DNA from: VXNE01 sp965205735
Lineage (GTDB): Bacteria; Pseudomonadota; Gammaproteobacteria; Pseudomonadales; Azotimanducaceae
Reading direction: 5' to 3'
Length of the DNA: 64,000 nucleotides
NCBI GenBank assembly: GCA_965205735.1
Contig: OZ242179.1
Span: 744,001-808,000 of the forward strand
Shown here in pieces: positions 36,277 to 45,449 of the stretch (positions are counted from its first letter, which is position 1; the number at the start of each line of letters is the position of its first letter). The translations under genes and the position numbers were made by a program. The notes beneath the pieces are model-generated. The model was not told the origin of the DNA, ran no database searches, and saw only the letters and a program-made list of their open reading frames with translations.

Positions 36277-36593
36277 GATGGGAAATTGATGCCGAACGGC
36301 AGCCCGAGGCCCTTGGTGAAAGCCGACATCTTCTCCTTGTGCAAGCGTTCCACGTGGCGCGCCGCGTCGGTCACGGCCGCCGCGACGAGATCCTGGAGCA
36401 GTCCCCGGTCCTCGCCGGTCAAGGTCTGGTCTATCTCCACCTTGCGCGCTTCATAGCGACCGGTCAGCGTCACCTTGACCAGTCCGCCTCCGCTCTCCCC
36501 CACCACCTCCGTGTTGGCGAGATCGGCCTGCGCGCGTTCGAGTCGCGCCTGCATGTCCTGCGCCTGCTTCATCAAGTCACCCAGATCCTTCAT
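36273..36593 (-). CDS. ybaB: Nucleoid-associated protein YbaB/EbfC
   Basis: 106 residues starting MKDLGDLMKQAQDMQARLE; conserved LVKVTLTGRYEARKVEID and the C-terminal KEKMSAFTKGLGLPFG. Dimeric DNA-binding protein. Its ATG overlaps the dnaX stop and its stop overlaps the recR ATG, so all three are coupled. Confidence 0.95.
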   Translation of the reverse strand: MKDLGDLMKQAQDMQARLERAQADLANTEVVGESGGGLVKVTLTGRYEARKVEIDQTLTGEDRGLLQDLVAAAVTDAARHVERLHKEKMSAFTKGLGLPFGINFPS

Positions 36594-38284
36594 GGACTGC
36601 GATACTCCCGATCATCCAAGGGTTTTACGGAACCCACCCGGCCGTCGAAAACGCGCAGCAGCGACTGCACGGTTTCGTCCGACGCGATCGCCTGCTCCGC
36701 CGCGCGCTGACGCGCGTCGTCGAGCCGCCGCCGGCGTTCGCCAGGAGTCTCCTCCTCGGGCTTGCCGACCAGAATGTCGACGCGCACTTCCCGACCCATG
36801 TACGCCGATACCAGGTCCTGCACCGACGCCCGGCTATCGTCACGCAGAAGGAGGTCGTGCGCTTCCGCCAATACCAGTTCCCAACGATCATCCGCGTGGG
36901 ACGCGAGTTGGCAGTTGTCGAGCACCATCCTCGTCACACCGGAAGGCTGCATCCGCCCTATCAGCGCGTGCAGATCGGGCGTTGGTTCCTCTCCCTCCAA
37001 CCGTTCCGCGGGCGCAGGCGTCGGTTCCTCCGCCGACACGGCCGAGGGCGGCCCATCCGCTTCCTCCCTCGACGCTGGCGCCTGGCGGCTTCCAGGCAGC
37101 AACCCCCCGCCGGGGGCGCCAGCGACCGGGGGCGGTCGGTCCATGGTCGAAGCACGGGGTCGCGCCACAGGCGGTGCCGAAGGCGCCGACCGTGGGGCAC
37201 TTCCACTCGACTGTGCCGTTTCGGGCGCGAAGACAAGCATTCGGATCAGCGTCATCTCGAAACCGATGCGCGGATCCGGCGCGAACTGCAGGTCCCGACT
37301 GCCGCGCAGCGCGATCTCGTAGAACAACTGCACGTCCTCCGGCATTATCCGCTCGATGAAGGGACCCACCGAGCCCGTCACCTCGCCGCCCACGGCCTGC
37401 GCCATGGCAATGTCGTGCAGAGCACGCTGCATCCCGGCGAGCACATCCGCGAAGTCCGCATTGCGCTCCGCGAGTTCGTCGGCGCAATGCAGCAGACGCG
37501 GCCTGTCGGCATCCGCGAGCGCGCCGAGCAATGCCGACACCTCGTCGCGCCGCACCGTGCCGAGCAGGCTCGCGACGTCTTCGGCGCCCACCCTGCCGCC
37601 GCCGAACGAGATCGCCTGATCCACGACCGAGAGGGCGTCCCGCATGCTCCCCTGCGCAACGTCGGCGATGATGTCGAGCGCGTCCGCCTCGAATTCGACC
37701 TCTTCCGTTTCGAGAATGGCCGCAAGATGCGCGGCGATGCGTTCGGGCAGGATGTTCTTCAGGTTGAACTGCAAGCACCGCGACAGCACGGTGATCGGCA
37801 CCTTCTTCGGATCCGTCGTCGCCAGCAGGAACTTCACATGCGGCGGCGGCTCTTCCAGCGTCTTCAACAACGCATTGAAACTGGATGCGGAGAGCATGTG
37901 CACCTCGTCGATGAGATACACCTTGTAGCGCCCCCGGGCCGGCAGATACTGCACGTTGTCGAGCAGTTCGCGGGTGTCGTCTATCCGCGTTCGCGACGCC
38001 GCGTCCACCTCGATCAGGTCCACGAACCGTCCCGCGACGATCTCGGCACACGCGGAGCAGGTGCCGCAAGGCGTGGAGCTGACGCCCGCCTCGCAGTTCA
38101 GGCAGTTCGCGAAGGCCCGGGCGATCGTCGTCTTGCCGACCCCGCGCGTGCCGGTGAACAGGTACGCATGGTGCAGACGGTCCGAGTCCAACCCGTTGAC
38201 AAGGGCTCGGACGGTGTGATCCTGGCCGACGACGTCCCGGAGCGCCCGAGGACGGTACTTGCGTGCGAGAACCTGGTAACTCAT
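36590..38284 (-). CDS. dnaX: DNA polymerase III subunits tau/gamma
   Basis: Clamp-loader ATPase, 564 residues from MSYQVLARKYRP (ATG 38284; two in-frame ATGs lie 6 and 12 bp upstream). Walker A FTGTRGVGKTTIARAF, zinc cluster CLNCEAG...PCGTCSAC, Walker B YLIDEVHMLSASSFNALLK, sensor LSRCLQFNLK. A Pro/Ala-rich linker precedes the tau-specific C-terminus. I find no A6G slippery heptamer, so gamma may not be made by the E. coli-type frameshift. Confidence 0.95.
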   Translation of the reverse strand: MSYQVLARKYRPRALRDVVGQDHTVRALVNGLDSDRLHHAYLFTGTRGVGKTTIARAFANCLNCEAGVSSTPCGTCSACAEIVAGRFVDLIEVDAASRTRIDDTRELLDNVQYLPARGRYKVYLIDEVHMLSASSFNALLKTLEEPPPHVKFLLATTDPKKVPITVLSRCLQFNLKNILPERIAAHLAAILETEEVEFEADALDIIADVAQGSMRDALSVVDQAISFGGGRVGAEDVASLLGTVRRDEVSALLGALADADRPRLLHCADELAERNADFADVLAGMQRALHDIAMAQAVGGEVTGSVGPFIERIMPEDVQLFYEIALRGSRDLQFAPDPRIGFEMTLIRMLVFAPETAQSSGSAPRSAPSAPPVARPRASTMDRPPPVAGAPGGGLLPGSRQAPASREEADGPPSAVSAEEPTPAPAERLEGEEPTPDLHALIGRMQPSGVTRMVLDNCQLASHADDRWELVLAEAHDLLLRDDSRASVQDLVSAYMGREVRVDILVGKPEEETPGERRRRLDDARQRAAEQAIASDETVQSLLRVFDGRVGSVKPLDDREYRSP

Positions 38285-38390
38285 TGGCATTCGCATTGTA
38301 GCCCCGCCGGGGACAAAATGGCTTCCGTCATCGTGATGTCGGCGTTCCTTCGGCGTCGCGGGACGCGAAATCCAACAGGCTGGGGCCGCT

Positions 38391-39071
38391 ATGGGCTTCG
38401 ACGGCGAATTTTTGATCATTGGACACCGGGGCGCCGCGGGACTGGCCCCGGAAAACACGATGAAGGCCTTTCGCCGCGCCTTCGCCTGCGGGGTCGACGC
38501 CGTGGAACTGGATGTGCAGGCGGTGGGTTCCCGGCTGGCCGTAATTCACGACCCGACGGTGGACCGGACGACCAACGGCCGCGGTCCCACGTCCGGCTAC
38601 AGCATCGCGGAACTGAAACGTCTGGACGCCGGCGAGGGAGAGGCGATCCCGCTACTGGAAGAGGTGTTGGAGGCGCTACCGAAGGGCGTGGGCATCAATG
38701 TCGAACTCAAGGGACCCGGCACCGAAGCGCCGATGGCGACGATGCCTCACGACGCCGCGAACACGCTGATATCGAGTCTCGACCTCGGTCGCTTGCGAGC
38801 CATTCGCCGCGCCCTGCCAGATGCGATGTGCGCCCCGGTGTTCAGAGTGCCGCACCACGACATGGTGGGGGCGGCACGAACAATCGACGCCTGGTCGATC
38901 AACATCCGAAACGACATCGCAACGCCCAGGCGCATCGAACGGCTGCGCGCGGCGGGATTTCGCGTGCTCGTCTTCACGGTGAACGACCTGCGACGCGCGC
39001 TCGAACTCAGGGGGCAAGGCGTTTCCGGCGTCTTTACGGACTATCCCGACCGGGTGCGGCTATCCCCGTAG
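38391..39071 (+). CDS. Glycerophosphodiester phosphodiesterase
   Basis: 226 residues, cytosolic form without signal peptide (UgpQ-like). IIGHRGAAGLAPENT and VELDVQAVGSRLAVIHDPT carry the catalytic His pair and metal Glu/Asp; later SINIRND, FTVNDL and GVFTDYPD complete the TIM-barrel signature. Hydrolyses glycerophosphodiesters to glycerol-3-phosphate and an alcohol. Divergent from dnaX. Confidence 0.92.
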   Translation: MGFDGEFLIIGHRGAAGLAPENTMKAFRRAFACGVDAVELDVQAVGSRLAVIHDPTVDRTTNGRGPTSGYSIAELKRLDAGEGEAIPLLEEVLEALPKGVGINVELKGPGTEAPMATMPHDAANTLISSLDLGRLRAIRRALPDAMCAPVFRVPHHDMVGAARTIDAWSINIRNDIATPRRIERLRAAGFRVLVFTVNDLRRALELRGQGVSGVFTDYPDRVRLSP

Positions 39072-39093
39072 GCGACGACTCGCTGCCAGCCTG

Positions 39094-39315
39094 TCAGTCG
39101 TCCTCAAGTTTTTCGATTTCCCGATCAAGCGCGTACTTGTCGTCCGTGACGATGCGTTCCAGCGCCTCGACGCGTTCGCGCAGTTCGTCGACTTCGCGCT
39201 CCAGGGTTTCCGCTCTGACTCCGTATCCCTTTGTGCGGCGGCGAATCCACAACTTCGTCAAATGGATGCCACCGCCGATGATCGTGATCAATATGACAAA
39301 TGCAAAGACGTCCAT
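39094..39315 (-). CDS. Small PspB-like membrane protein
   Basis: 73 residues. One N-terminal transmembrane helix (VFAFVILITIIGGGIHL), then a charged coiled coil ending LERIVTDDKYALDREIEKL. The ending resembles the C-terminal motif of the adjacent PspC (RRMEAFVTSDRYELERGF). AAGGAAGG lies 7 bp upstream of the ATG. It is the last gene of the psp operon and may add to the PspB/PspC membrane sensor. Confidence 0.75.
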   Translation of the reverse strand: MDVFAFVILITIIGGGIHLTKLWIRRRTKGYGVRAETLEREVDELRERVEALERIVTDDKYALDREIEKLEDD

Positions 39316-39319
39316 CTGG

Positions 39320-40171
39320 CTACCTTCCTTCTGTTGATCGTGACGGTCCTTCGACGTCGGGATTCGGCGGCGCGGCTTGTGCCCCGGTTGCCTTCGCGTC
39401 GATCTCCGCGAAGCCGCGCTCGAGTTCGTACCGATCCGACGTTACGAACGCCTCCATGCGCCGCAATCGGAGTTCGACCTCGGCCAGATCAGCCTGCGCT
39501 GCTCGCAGACTCTGCCGCGGAGAGAACTTCGCACCGAATTCCGGCGCCGGGGAACGATGATCCCGTTTCGTCTTTCTCTTTCGCTTCCCTTCGCTGCGGC
39601 GACCGCGGCGCGCGGCGCTTCTTCTCTCGTCCGCGCGCCTCCGCATCTTCTCGACGCGCGCTCTCGCCCTGTAGCCGCCCACCCGGCCACCCCTCCTGCT
39701 GGCGTCCTCCCGATCTGACGGAGCACGGCCCATGACGAAAAACGCAACCCAATAGGCGGGAAAGACGATGCTCGGCAGGAATATCAATCCGGTCAGCGCG
39801 GCGCAGCGAGCCACCCACGCTTCGATGCCGAAATACCGCGCAACGCCGGCGCAGACGCCCACGATCTTCCGATTCTCCCGATCGAGGTAGAGCTCGCGCG
39901 ACCGACGCGGCAGTTCTTCGTAGTCGCGGTAGCGTATCCGTCTCGACCGGTGTCGGGAAGCCGAATCGTCGTGTTCGCCCTCGCGCTGCCTGCCGCCACC
40001 TGATTTTCCCCGCACGCGCGCCGCGGCATCATCAAGCATCCGGGCCGCGCCGCTGGAAACTTCCTCAGTGGCCGCCGAGGCGAGCTCTTCCACCGCGCGC
40101 TCCAGATTCCTGGCAGCCTCCTGGATCTTCCGCGTTTTGTTCCTCGTATCACCGCTATCGGTACGGCTCAT
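39320..40171 (-). CDS. pspC: Phage shock protein C, extended form
   Basis: 283 residues, about twice the E. coli length. A PspC domain sits mid-protein (LYLDRENRKIVGVCAGVARYF, then hydrophobic LTGLIFLPSIVFPAYWVAFFV). It has a basic/helical N-terminal extension and a very basic middle (KRKRKTKRDHR). The C-terminus has coiled coil plus TSDRYELERGF. GGGAGG lies 6 bp before the ATG at 40171. Inner-membrane sensor that releases PspA from PspF in the known system. Confidence 0.87.
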   Translation of the reverse strand: MSRTDSGDTRNKTRKIQEAARNLERAVEELASAATEEVSSGAARMLDDAAARVRGKSGGGRQREGEHDDSASRHRSRRIRYRDYEELPRRSRELYLDRENRKIVGVCAGVARYFGIEAWVARCAALTGLIFLPSIVFPAYWVAFFVMGRAPSDREDASRRGGRVGGYRARARVEKMRRRADERRSAARRGRRSEGKRKRKTKRDHRSPAPEFGAKFSPRQSLRAAQADLAEVELRLRRMEAFVTSDRYELERGFAEIDAKATGAQAAPPNPDVEGPSRSTEGR

Positions 40172-40184
40172 CTGCAGCCTCCCG

Positions 40185-40433
40185 TCACGACGCCGGATCG
40201 CGCTTGCGCCAATCCGGCGTCTCGGCATCCAGTATGGCTTCGAGCGTCTCGATGCGCTCGCCCATCCGATCCGCCAGGTCGGTAAGCTTCTCCAGCTCCG
40301 CCCGCTCCTCGCTCGATAACGCCCGCTGCCCGCGCCGCTTGCTCCGGTAGTGCATCACGAGCCAGATCGGCGCGACGACGACCATGAACAGGACTGCGGG
40401 AACAAACAGAATCCCAAGCACGCTTTCACCCAT
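40185..40433 (-). CDS. pspB: Phage shock protein B
   Basis: 82 residues: N-terminal membrane helix ILFVPAVLFMVVVAPIWLVMHY, then KRRGQRALSSEERAELEKLTDLADRM, the canonical PspB signature with coiled coil. Lies between pspA and pspC in the operon. Confidence 0.93.
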   Translation of the reverse strand: MGESVLGILFVPAVLFMVVVAPIWLVMHYRSKRRGQRALSSEERAELEKLTDLADRMGERIETLEAILDAETPDWRKRDPAS

Positions 40434-40460
40434 CTGCGCTTCTCCTCAAAGGACCCGGGT

Positions 40461-41141
40461 TCAGTTGGCGTCGCGGGGTTGATCGTCCTGCTGCACGCGC
40501 TCCTTCAAGCGACGCAGTTCCGAATCGACCGTCTCATCGCCCTCCAGCGCGTCGATCTCCGCCGCCAGGGTCTTCTGGCCCATGTCGTAGGATTCCACCT
40601 GGCCTTCGAGATCGTCGATTCTGCTCTCGTACTGCTCGAAGCGCAGCATCGCGTCGTCGACGCTGTGATCCGACAGTTGACGCCGAATGCCGAGTCGGCT
40701 CCGCGCCGCCTTGCCGCGCATGACGATGACGTTCTGGCGCGCCTTGGCGTCCTTCAACTTCGCCTGCAGCGTCTCCATGTCGGCGTTCAGCTTTGCCAGG
40801 GTCTCCTCCAGCGCCGCGGACTCCTTGACCAACGCTTCGGTGGCGGCTTCGGTCCTGGCCCGCTCCGCCAGCGCGCCCCGGGCGAGATCGTCGCGACCCT
40901 TGCGAATCGCAAGTTCCGCCTTGCGCTCCCATTCGGAGGCGTCCTTCTCAAGGAACTCCTGACGTCGCGAGAGCGTCTTCCTTTCCGCGATCGCCCGCGC
41001 CGAAGTGGTGCGCACTTCGACCAGCGTCTCCTCCATCTCCTGGATGATCAGTCGAACCATTTTCTCCGGGTCTTCCGCCTTGTCGAGCAAGGCGTTGATG
41101 TTGGAGTTAATGATCTCCGTCGCGCGAGAGAATATGCCCAT
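40461..41141 (-). CDS. pspA: Phage shock protein A
   Basis: 226 residues from the ATG at 41141 (MGIFSRATEIINSNINALLDKAEDPEKM). Long coiled coil of the PspA/IM30/Vipp1 ESCRT-III-like family. Binds PspF as repressor and assembles on damaged inner membrane. First gene of pspABC, divergent from pspF, with a sigma54-like promoter 50 bp upstream. Confidence 0.96.
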   Translation of the reverse strand: MGIFSRATEIINSNINALLDKAEDPEKMVRLIIQEMEETLVEVRTTSARAIAERKTLSRRQEFLEKDASEWERKAELAIRKGRDDLARGALAERARTEAATEALVKESAALEETLAKLNADMETLQAKLKDAKARQNVIVMRGKAARSRLGIRRQLSDHSVDDAMLRFEQYESRIDDLEGQVESYDMGQKTLAAEIDALEGDETVDSELRRLKERVQQDDQPRDAN

Positions 41142-41190
41142 CAGTCTTGCTCCTTGCGGTGTGCGTGGCGATTCCTCGACACAATGCGAG

Positions 41191-41206
41191 TCACATTCCG
41201 TGCCAA
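41191..41206 (-). promoter_or_regulatory. Candidate sigma54 promoter for pspA
   Basis: Minus-strand TTGGCACGGAATGTGA has a full -24 half (TTGGCACG), but the -12 half reads GTGA where consensus has TTGC, so GC at -12 is GA. Position 50 bp upstream of pspA and opposite the sigma54 activator gene pspF supports it. Confidence 0.55.
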
Positions 41207-41316
41207 TCGGCGAAATTCGCCCAAGCCCTTGTTTTTTATCAACCCATCCGCTTTCGTTGGGAAAGCCCAAAACAATTCTTGTGGCGGATTTCGCTAACTA
41301 TTGGTTAAATGCCGCC

Positions 41317-42315
41317 ATGCCTAGCGAGCCAGATAGACTGATCGGCGAGTCCGCCGCCTTCCTCCAGGCGCTGGACGATGTCTCCGCCGTGGCGCCGCTC
41401 GACAAGCCGGTGCTCATCGTCGGCGAGCGCGGAACCGGCAAGGAACTCGTCGCCGCGCGCCTGCACTACCTGTCGAACCGGTGGGACTCGGAATTCCTGA
41501 AGATGAACTGCGCGGCGATATCCGATTCGTTGATCGAAAGCGAATTGTTCGGCCACGAAGCGGGCGCCTTCACGGGCGCGGCGCGCATGCACCAGGGCCG
41601 CTTCGAGCGGGCCAACGAAGGCACCCTGTTCCTCGACGAAGTCGCGACCACGTCGGGACTGGTACAGGAAAAGATCCTGCGCATCATCGAATACGGCGAG
41701 TTCGAACGACTCGGCGGCAGTCGCACGCTGCGCGTCGATGTCCGCCTCGTCGCGGCCACCAACGCCGACCTCCCGCGACTCGCGGACGCCGGCAAGTTCC
41801 GCCGCGACCTGCTCGACCGGCTCGCCTTCGACGTCATCACGCTGCCCCCCCTGCGAGAACGCACCGATGACATCCTCCTGCTCGCCGAGTACTTCGCCAT
41901 CAACATGGCCACCGAACTCGGCCGCGAATACTTTCCCGGCTTCGCCGACGCCGCGGTCAACCAGCTCGGGTCGCACGACTGGCCGGGCAACCTGCGCGAA
42001 CTCAAGAACGTCGTCGAACGCGCCGTCTACCGCACCGACGCCGACGCCAAGGTCACGGAAATCGTGCTCGACCCATTCGATTCGCCGTTCCGCCCGCGCG
42101 AGGAGCGCGCGCAGGCGAGCACCCCTGCCCCGCCCGTCCTGCCGCTAGACCTGAAGCAAGCGGTGCGCACCTACGAAGTCGAACACGTCGAGGCAGCCAT
42201 GGAGCAGGCCCGGCACAACCAGCGCAAGGCCGCGGAACTGCTGGGACTGACCTACCACCAGTTTCGGGGGTACTTGAAGAAGCACGGGTTGCAGCCGGGG
42301 CGCGAGGAAGCCTGA
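41317..42315 (+). CDS. pspF: Psp operon transcriptional activator PspF
   Basis: 332 residues. AAA+ sigma54 activator lacking a regulatory N-terminal domain: Walker A VGERGTGKELVAARLH, GAFTGA loop in GHEAGAFTGAARMHQG, Walker B GTLFLDEVATT, WPGNLRELKNVVERAVY, and a Fis-type HTH at the end (QRKAAELLGLTYHQFRGYLKK). The absence of a receiver or GAF domain is typical for PspF. Divergent from pspA. Confidence 0.95.
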   Translation: MPSEPDRLIGESAAFLQALDDVSAVAPLDKPVLIVGERGTGKELVAARLHYLSNRWDSEFLKMNCAAISDSLIESELFGHEAGAFTGAARMHQGRFERANEGTLFLDEVATTSGLVQEKILRIIEYGEFERLGGSRTLRVDVRLVAATNADLPRLADAGKFRRDLLDRLAFDVITLPPLRERTDDILLLAEYFAINMATELGREYFPGFADAAVNQLGSHDWPGNLRELKNVVERAVYRTDADAKVTEIVLDPFDSPFRPREERAQASTPAPPVLPLDLKQAVRTYEVEHVEAAMEQARHNQRKAAELLGLTYHQFRGYLKKHGLQPGREEA

Positions 42316-42337
42316 CGGCCCCAAGAAGGACCCCAGG

Positions 42338-43035
42338 CTAGCCGCCCCCGCACCACTGCAGTCCATTCTGGACCACCGTGCGGAAGGCGGGGTGACTCCA
42401 GGCTTGGGGGTCGTGCCCGAGCTGCAGGCAGAAGATCCGGGAGTCCCCCTCCATGCGCGTCCACGCGAGCGTGCGCATGGAATTGGGCCGGTCCGTCGTC
42501 AGCAGCACGTCGCAGTCGTCTTCGCAGTCGCGAACCGCGTAGGTCTCGTCTTCGATCTCGAAATCGGCCAGCCCGTCGAGAGCGGATGATCGGTATTGAC
42601 CTGTACCGGAAGCGTCCCGAACCAGACACCATTCACCGGTCCGCCGCAGTCCACGTCCCGAACCCAACGTGCTCCCCCGAGCCCCATAATGGATCCCCAG
42701 CGGTCGTCGTATCGCCAATGCAGCACCGAGTGGTGCAGGACGAAAATGGACTGGCCGTTCTCGATCAGCCGTTCGACGCAGGCCCTTTCCTCTTCGTTCG
42801 GCCCTTCCTGCGTCATCGTGTAGAAGACGGTGACATCGAAGCTGTCGCGCACCGCATCGTGGACGTCCCTCGTACCCGCAAAGTAGCGACGGTCGTCAAT
42901 ACCCGAGGGCGTGAGCCAATCGTTGATGTTGAACACGTAGGCGTCGACGCCGTCGAAGCTCGTGAAGAAGTCGATGAACTGTACGACGTGGTGTCTGTGC
43001 CCTCCGGTGAGCACGGCAACTGAAAGTTCGCTCAT
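42338..43035 (-). pseudogene. ThuA-like domain protein with a one-base frameshift
   Basis: Trehalose-utilisation-type ThuA domain. From the ATG at 43035, preceded by AAGGAGGGG, the first ~155 residues are intact (LTGGHRHHVVQFIDFFTS, FVLHHSVLHWRYDD). Near 42570, within ACGGGCTGG, one base appears missing: the frame shifts from NTDHPLSTGW to LADFEIEDETYAV, and the second half (LLTTDRPNSMRTLAWTR, CLQLGHDPQAW) is in the other frame to 42338. Either a recent mutation or a sequence error in a GC run. Divergent from the beta-helix gene. Confidence 0.85.
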
Positions 43036-43138
43036 AAGCTTTCCCCTCCTTGTCCGCCTTCGAGTATAGGTCGATTCCACCCAAGGCGTTGATCCAACGC
43101 CGACCATTGGCCATGATTAGAGCGTCGAGGAGGACGAA

Positions 43139-45445
43139 ATGAACGCAGAAGCAGGACAGAAGGCTGATTTATACGTCGCGACGGATGGCAATGATGCCTG
43201 GACCGGCACATTGGAGTGTCCGAACGCGGACGCGACGGACGGACCGTTCGCGACGCTCGCGAGAGCCCGCGATGCCGTGCGCGACTTGAAGCAGGGCGGC
43301 AACAAGGACGACATCGTCGTCTGGATTCGAGGCGGCAGGTACTACCTCAAGGACACCGTCGTTTTCGGATTGCCGGACTCCGCGGAAGCGGGACAGACCA
43401 TCACCTATAGCGCGTACCCCGGGGAAGAACCGATCTTCAGTTCAGGAGTACGCATCGAGGGATGGCAAGAGCTGGGAGGGAACCTGCCCGAGGGTTTGCC
43501 CCACATGTCCCTGCACAAGGTATGGGTGGCCGACGTGCCGTCGGACCTTGGACCTTTCCGTACCCTGTACGACGGCGACCGGCGCCTTCCCCGCGCGCGC
43601 ACCGACGGTTTCAACCCGACGACCCGGCGCCTCAGGCGCACCGAGCCGCCGCCAGGAGAATTCAAGCTCGGTCAAGGCGATATGACCGATTTTGCGGGCG
43701 TACTCGATCCCCTCCGCCACCTGGGTTTCCCCGAAGGCGCCGTAAAAAACTGGGACAACCTGGAAGACGTGGAGCTGGTCATCCGTTTCGGCTACGCGAT
43801 GGCGATACTGCCGCTGGAATCCGTCGACGAGGAATGGCGCATCGCCACGACCGCCGCGCAAAGCGGCTACGTCCTGAAGGCGACGGGCGGTTTCGTCGAC
43901 ACGGGCGAGACCATCGCTTCGATCGAGAACGTGCCCGAGGGCCTGACCTACCCCGGAGAGTGGGTCCTCAACTCGAGGGAAAAGAAACTCTACCTCTGGC
44001 CCGTCGGGGATGTGCCCGGTGACGATATCTTCGCGCCGTCCCTGATGGAGCTCGTTCGCGTGGAGGGCGACATCGATATCGAAGGGCCGACGGACACCCC
44101 CGTCCGCGGCATCGTGTTCGAAGGCATCTCCTTCACCCAGGGCGACCGGTACGTCGTCTCGGACGACACCATGTCGATCCAGCACGACTGGGCGATGATC
44201 GACCAGGGACATGGGCTGCTTCGACTGCGGGGAGCGGAAGAATGCAGGATCGAGAACTGCAGGTTCTTCAATAGCGGCGGCGAAGCCATCCGGCTCGATC
44301 TCCATTGCCAGAGGAACGTCATCACGCGCAATGAGATCGATCACCTCGGCTGCTCGGGCATCCTCCTGCTCGGATACGGCCCCGGCACCAAGGATGTCAA
44401 CAAGCACAACGAGATCGTCAACAACCATCTGCATCATCTCGGCGAGATCTACTGGCATTCCCACGGGATCATCCTGCACCAGAGCGCGGAGAACCGGGTC
44501 GCCCACAACTACATCCACCACATGCCCCGCAAGGCGATCTGCCTGTGCGGCGTGCGGCCGCAGTTCTTCATCCCGGAAGAGGCCTACAACGTGCTGAACA
44601 TGCGGGAATGCGCCCCATGCATCCGGTGGCACGAGATCGAAGACCCGGAGGCGGTGCAGCAGGACGCGAGAGACTCGAAGGTAAAGAACGTGATCGATTG
44701 GCCGCTGGTCACGCAGTACCTGCACACGAGAGACAACGTTGTCGAGTACAACGAGGTCTACCGCGCGAACCAGGTGTTCGTGGATGGCGCGACCATCAAC
44801 GTTTCAGGCGCGGGAGAAGGCAACATCATCCGGCGAAACTATGTCCATCACATTTTCAATCCGCGCATCGCCGGCGCGATTCGCATCGACGACTTCCAGC
44901 GCAAGACCACGATCGCGGAGAACGTCATCTACAAGACCAACTCCTGCGGAATCATCCACAGGCACGAGACGTATGTGGTCAACAACGTGGTATGCGATGT
45001 CTATCCTGGCTGCTACCTGTGGATCGGCCAGCGGCCCATCGACGGATCGAGAGTCACGGGAAATGTCTTCCTGCATACCGGGGAAATGAAGGAACCGAGG
45101 CGGGGATACCGCTACGACGGGCCGTTCTATTCCCTGGCCGGACGCCTGATCACGGTCATGGACGTGTGGGAGCATCTCGCTCGAATGGAGAACACGGAAA
45201 TCGACGGCAACGTCTATTTCTCGCAGGGCGTCTCCGAGGAGTCGGCCGAGGTCCTGGAGAAGCTCCGCGCGCTCGGCTACGCCGAGAACAGCATCTATTC
45301 CGATCCCCTTCTGGAGGATTGGGACAACGAAGACTTTCGCCTGAAGCCGGATTCGCCGGCGGTGAAAATGGGCATCAAGTCTCTCGACGTGCGCGAAATG
45401 GGGCTCACCGAAGACTTTCCCGAACGGTTCAGGCCGGCCGGCTAA
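43139..45445 (+). CDS. Right-handed parallel beta-helix protein
   Basis: 768 residues without an evident signal peptide. N-terminal LYVATDGNDAWTGTLECPNAD plus DGPFATLARARDAVRDLK is the DUF1565/pectate-lyase-like opening. Many Asn-rich beta-helix coils follow: RIENCRFFNSGGEAIRL, NVITRNEIDHLGCSGILLLG, NEIVNNHLHHLGEIYWHSHG, NRVAHNYIHHMPRKAICLC. GAGGAGG lies 5 bp before the ATG. Such proteins act on or bind polysaccharides. The neighbours suggest sugar degradation, substrate unknown. Confidence 0.85.
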   Translation: MNAEAGQKADLYVATDGNDAWTGTLECPNADATDGPFATLARARDAVRDLKQGGNKDDIVVWIRGGRYYLKDTVVFGLPDSAEAGQTITYSAYPGEEPIFSSGVRIEGWQELGGNLPEGLPHMSLHKVWVADVPSDLGPFRTLYDGDRRLPRARTDGFNPTTRRLRRTEPPPGEFKLGQGDMTDFAGVLDPLRHLGFPEGAVKNWDNLEDVELVIRFGYAMAILPLESVDEEWRIATTAAQSGYVLKATGGFVDTGETIASIENVPEGLTYPGEWVLNSREKKLYLWPVGDVPGDDIFAPSLMELVRVEGDIDIEGPTDTPVRGIVFEGISFTQGDRYVVSDDTMSIQHDWAMIDQGHGLLRLRGAEECRIENCRFFNSGGEAIRLDLHCQRNVITRNEIDHLGCSGILLLGYGPGTKDVNKHNEIVNNHLHHLGEIYWHSHGIILHQSAENRVAHNYIHHMPRKAICLCGVRPQFFIPEEAYNVLNMRECAPCIRWHEIEDPEAVQQDARDSKVKNVIDWPLVTQYLHTRDNVVEYNEVYRANQVFVDGATINVSGAGEGNIIRRNYVHHIFNPRIAGAIRIDDFQRKTTIAENVIYKTNSCGIIHRHETYVVNNVVCDVYPGCYLWIGQRPIDGSRVTGNVFLHTGEMKEPRRGYRYDGPFYSLAGRLITVMDVWEHLARMENTEIDGNVYFSQGVSEESAEVLEKLRALGYAENSIYSDPLLEDWDNEDFRLKPDSPAVKMGIKSLDVREMGLTEDFPERFRPAG

Positions 45446-45449
45446 GCCG

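Noticed and set aside
36857..39337. 826-codon plus-strand open frame
   Set aside because: Crosses dnaX antisense and then glycerophosphodiesterase out of frame. No recognisable domains.
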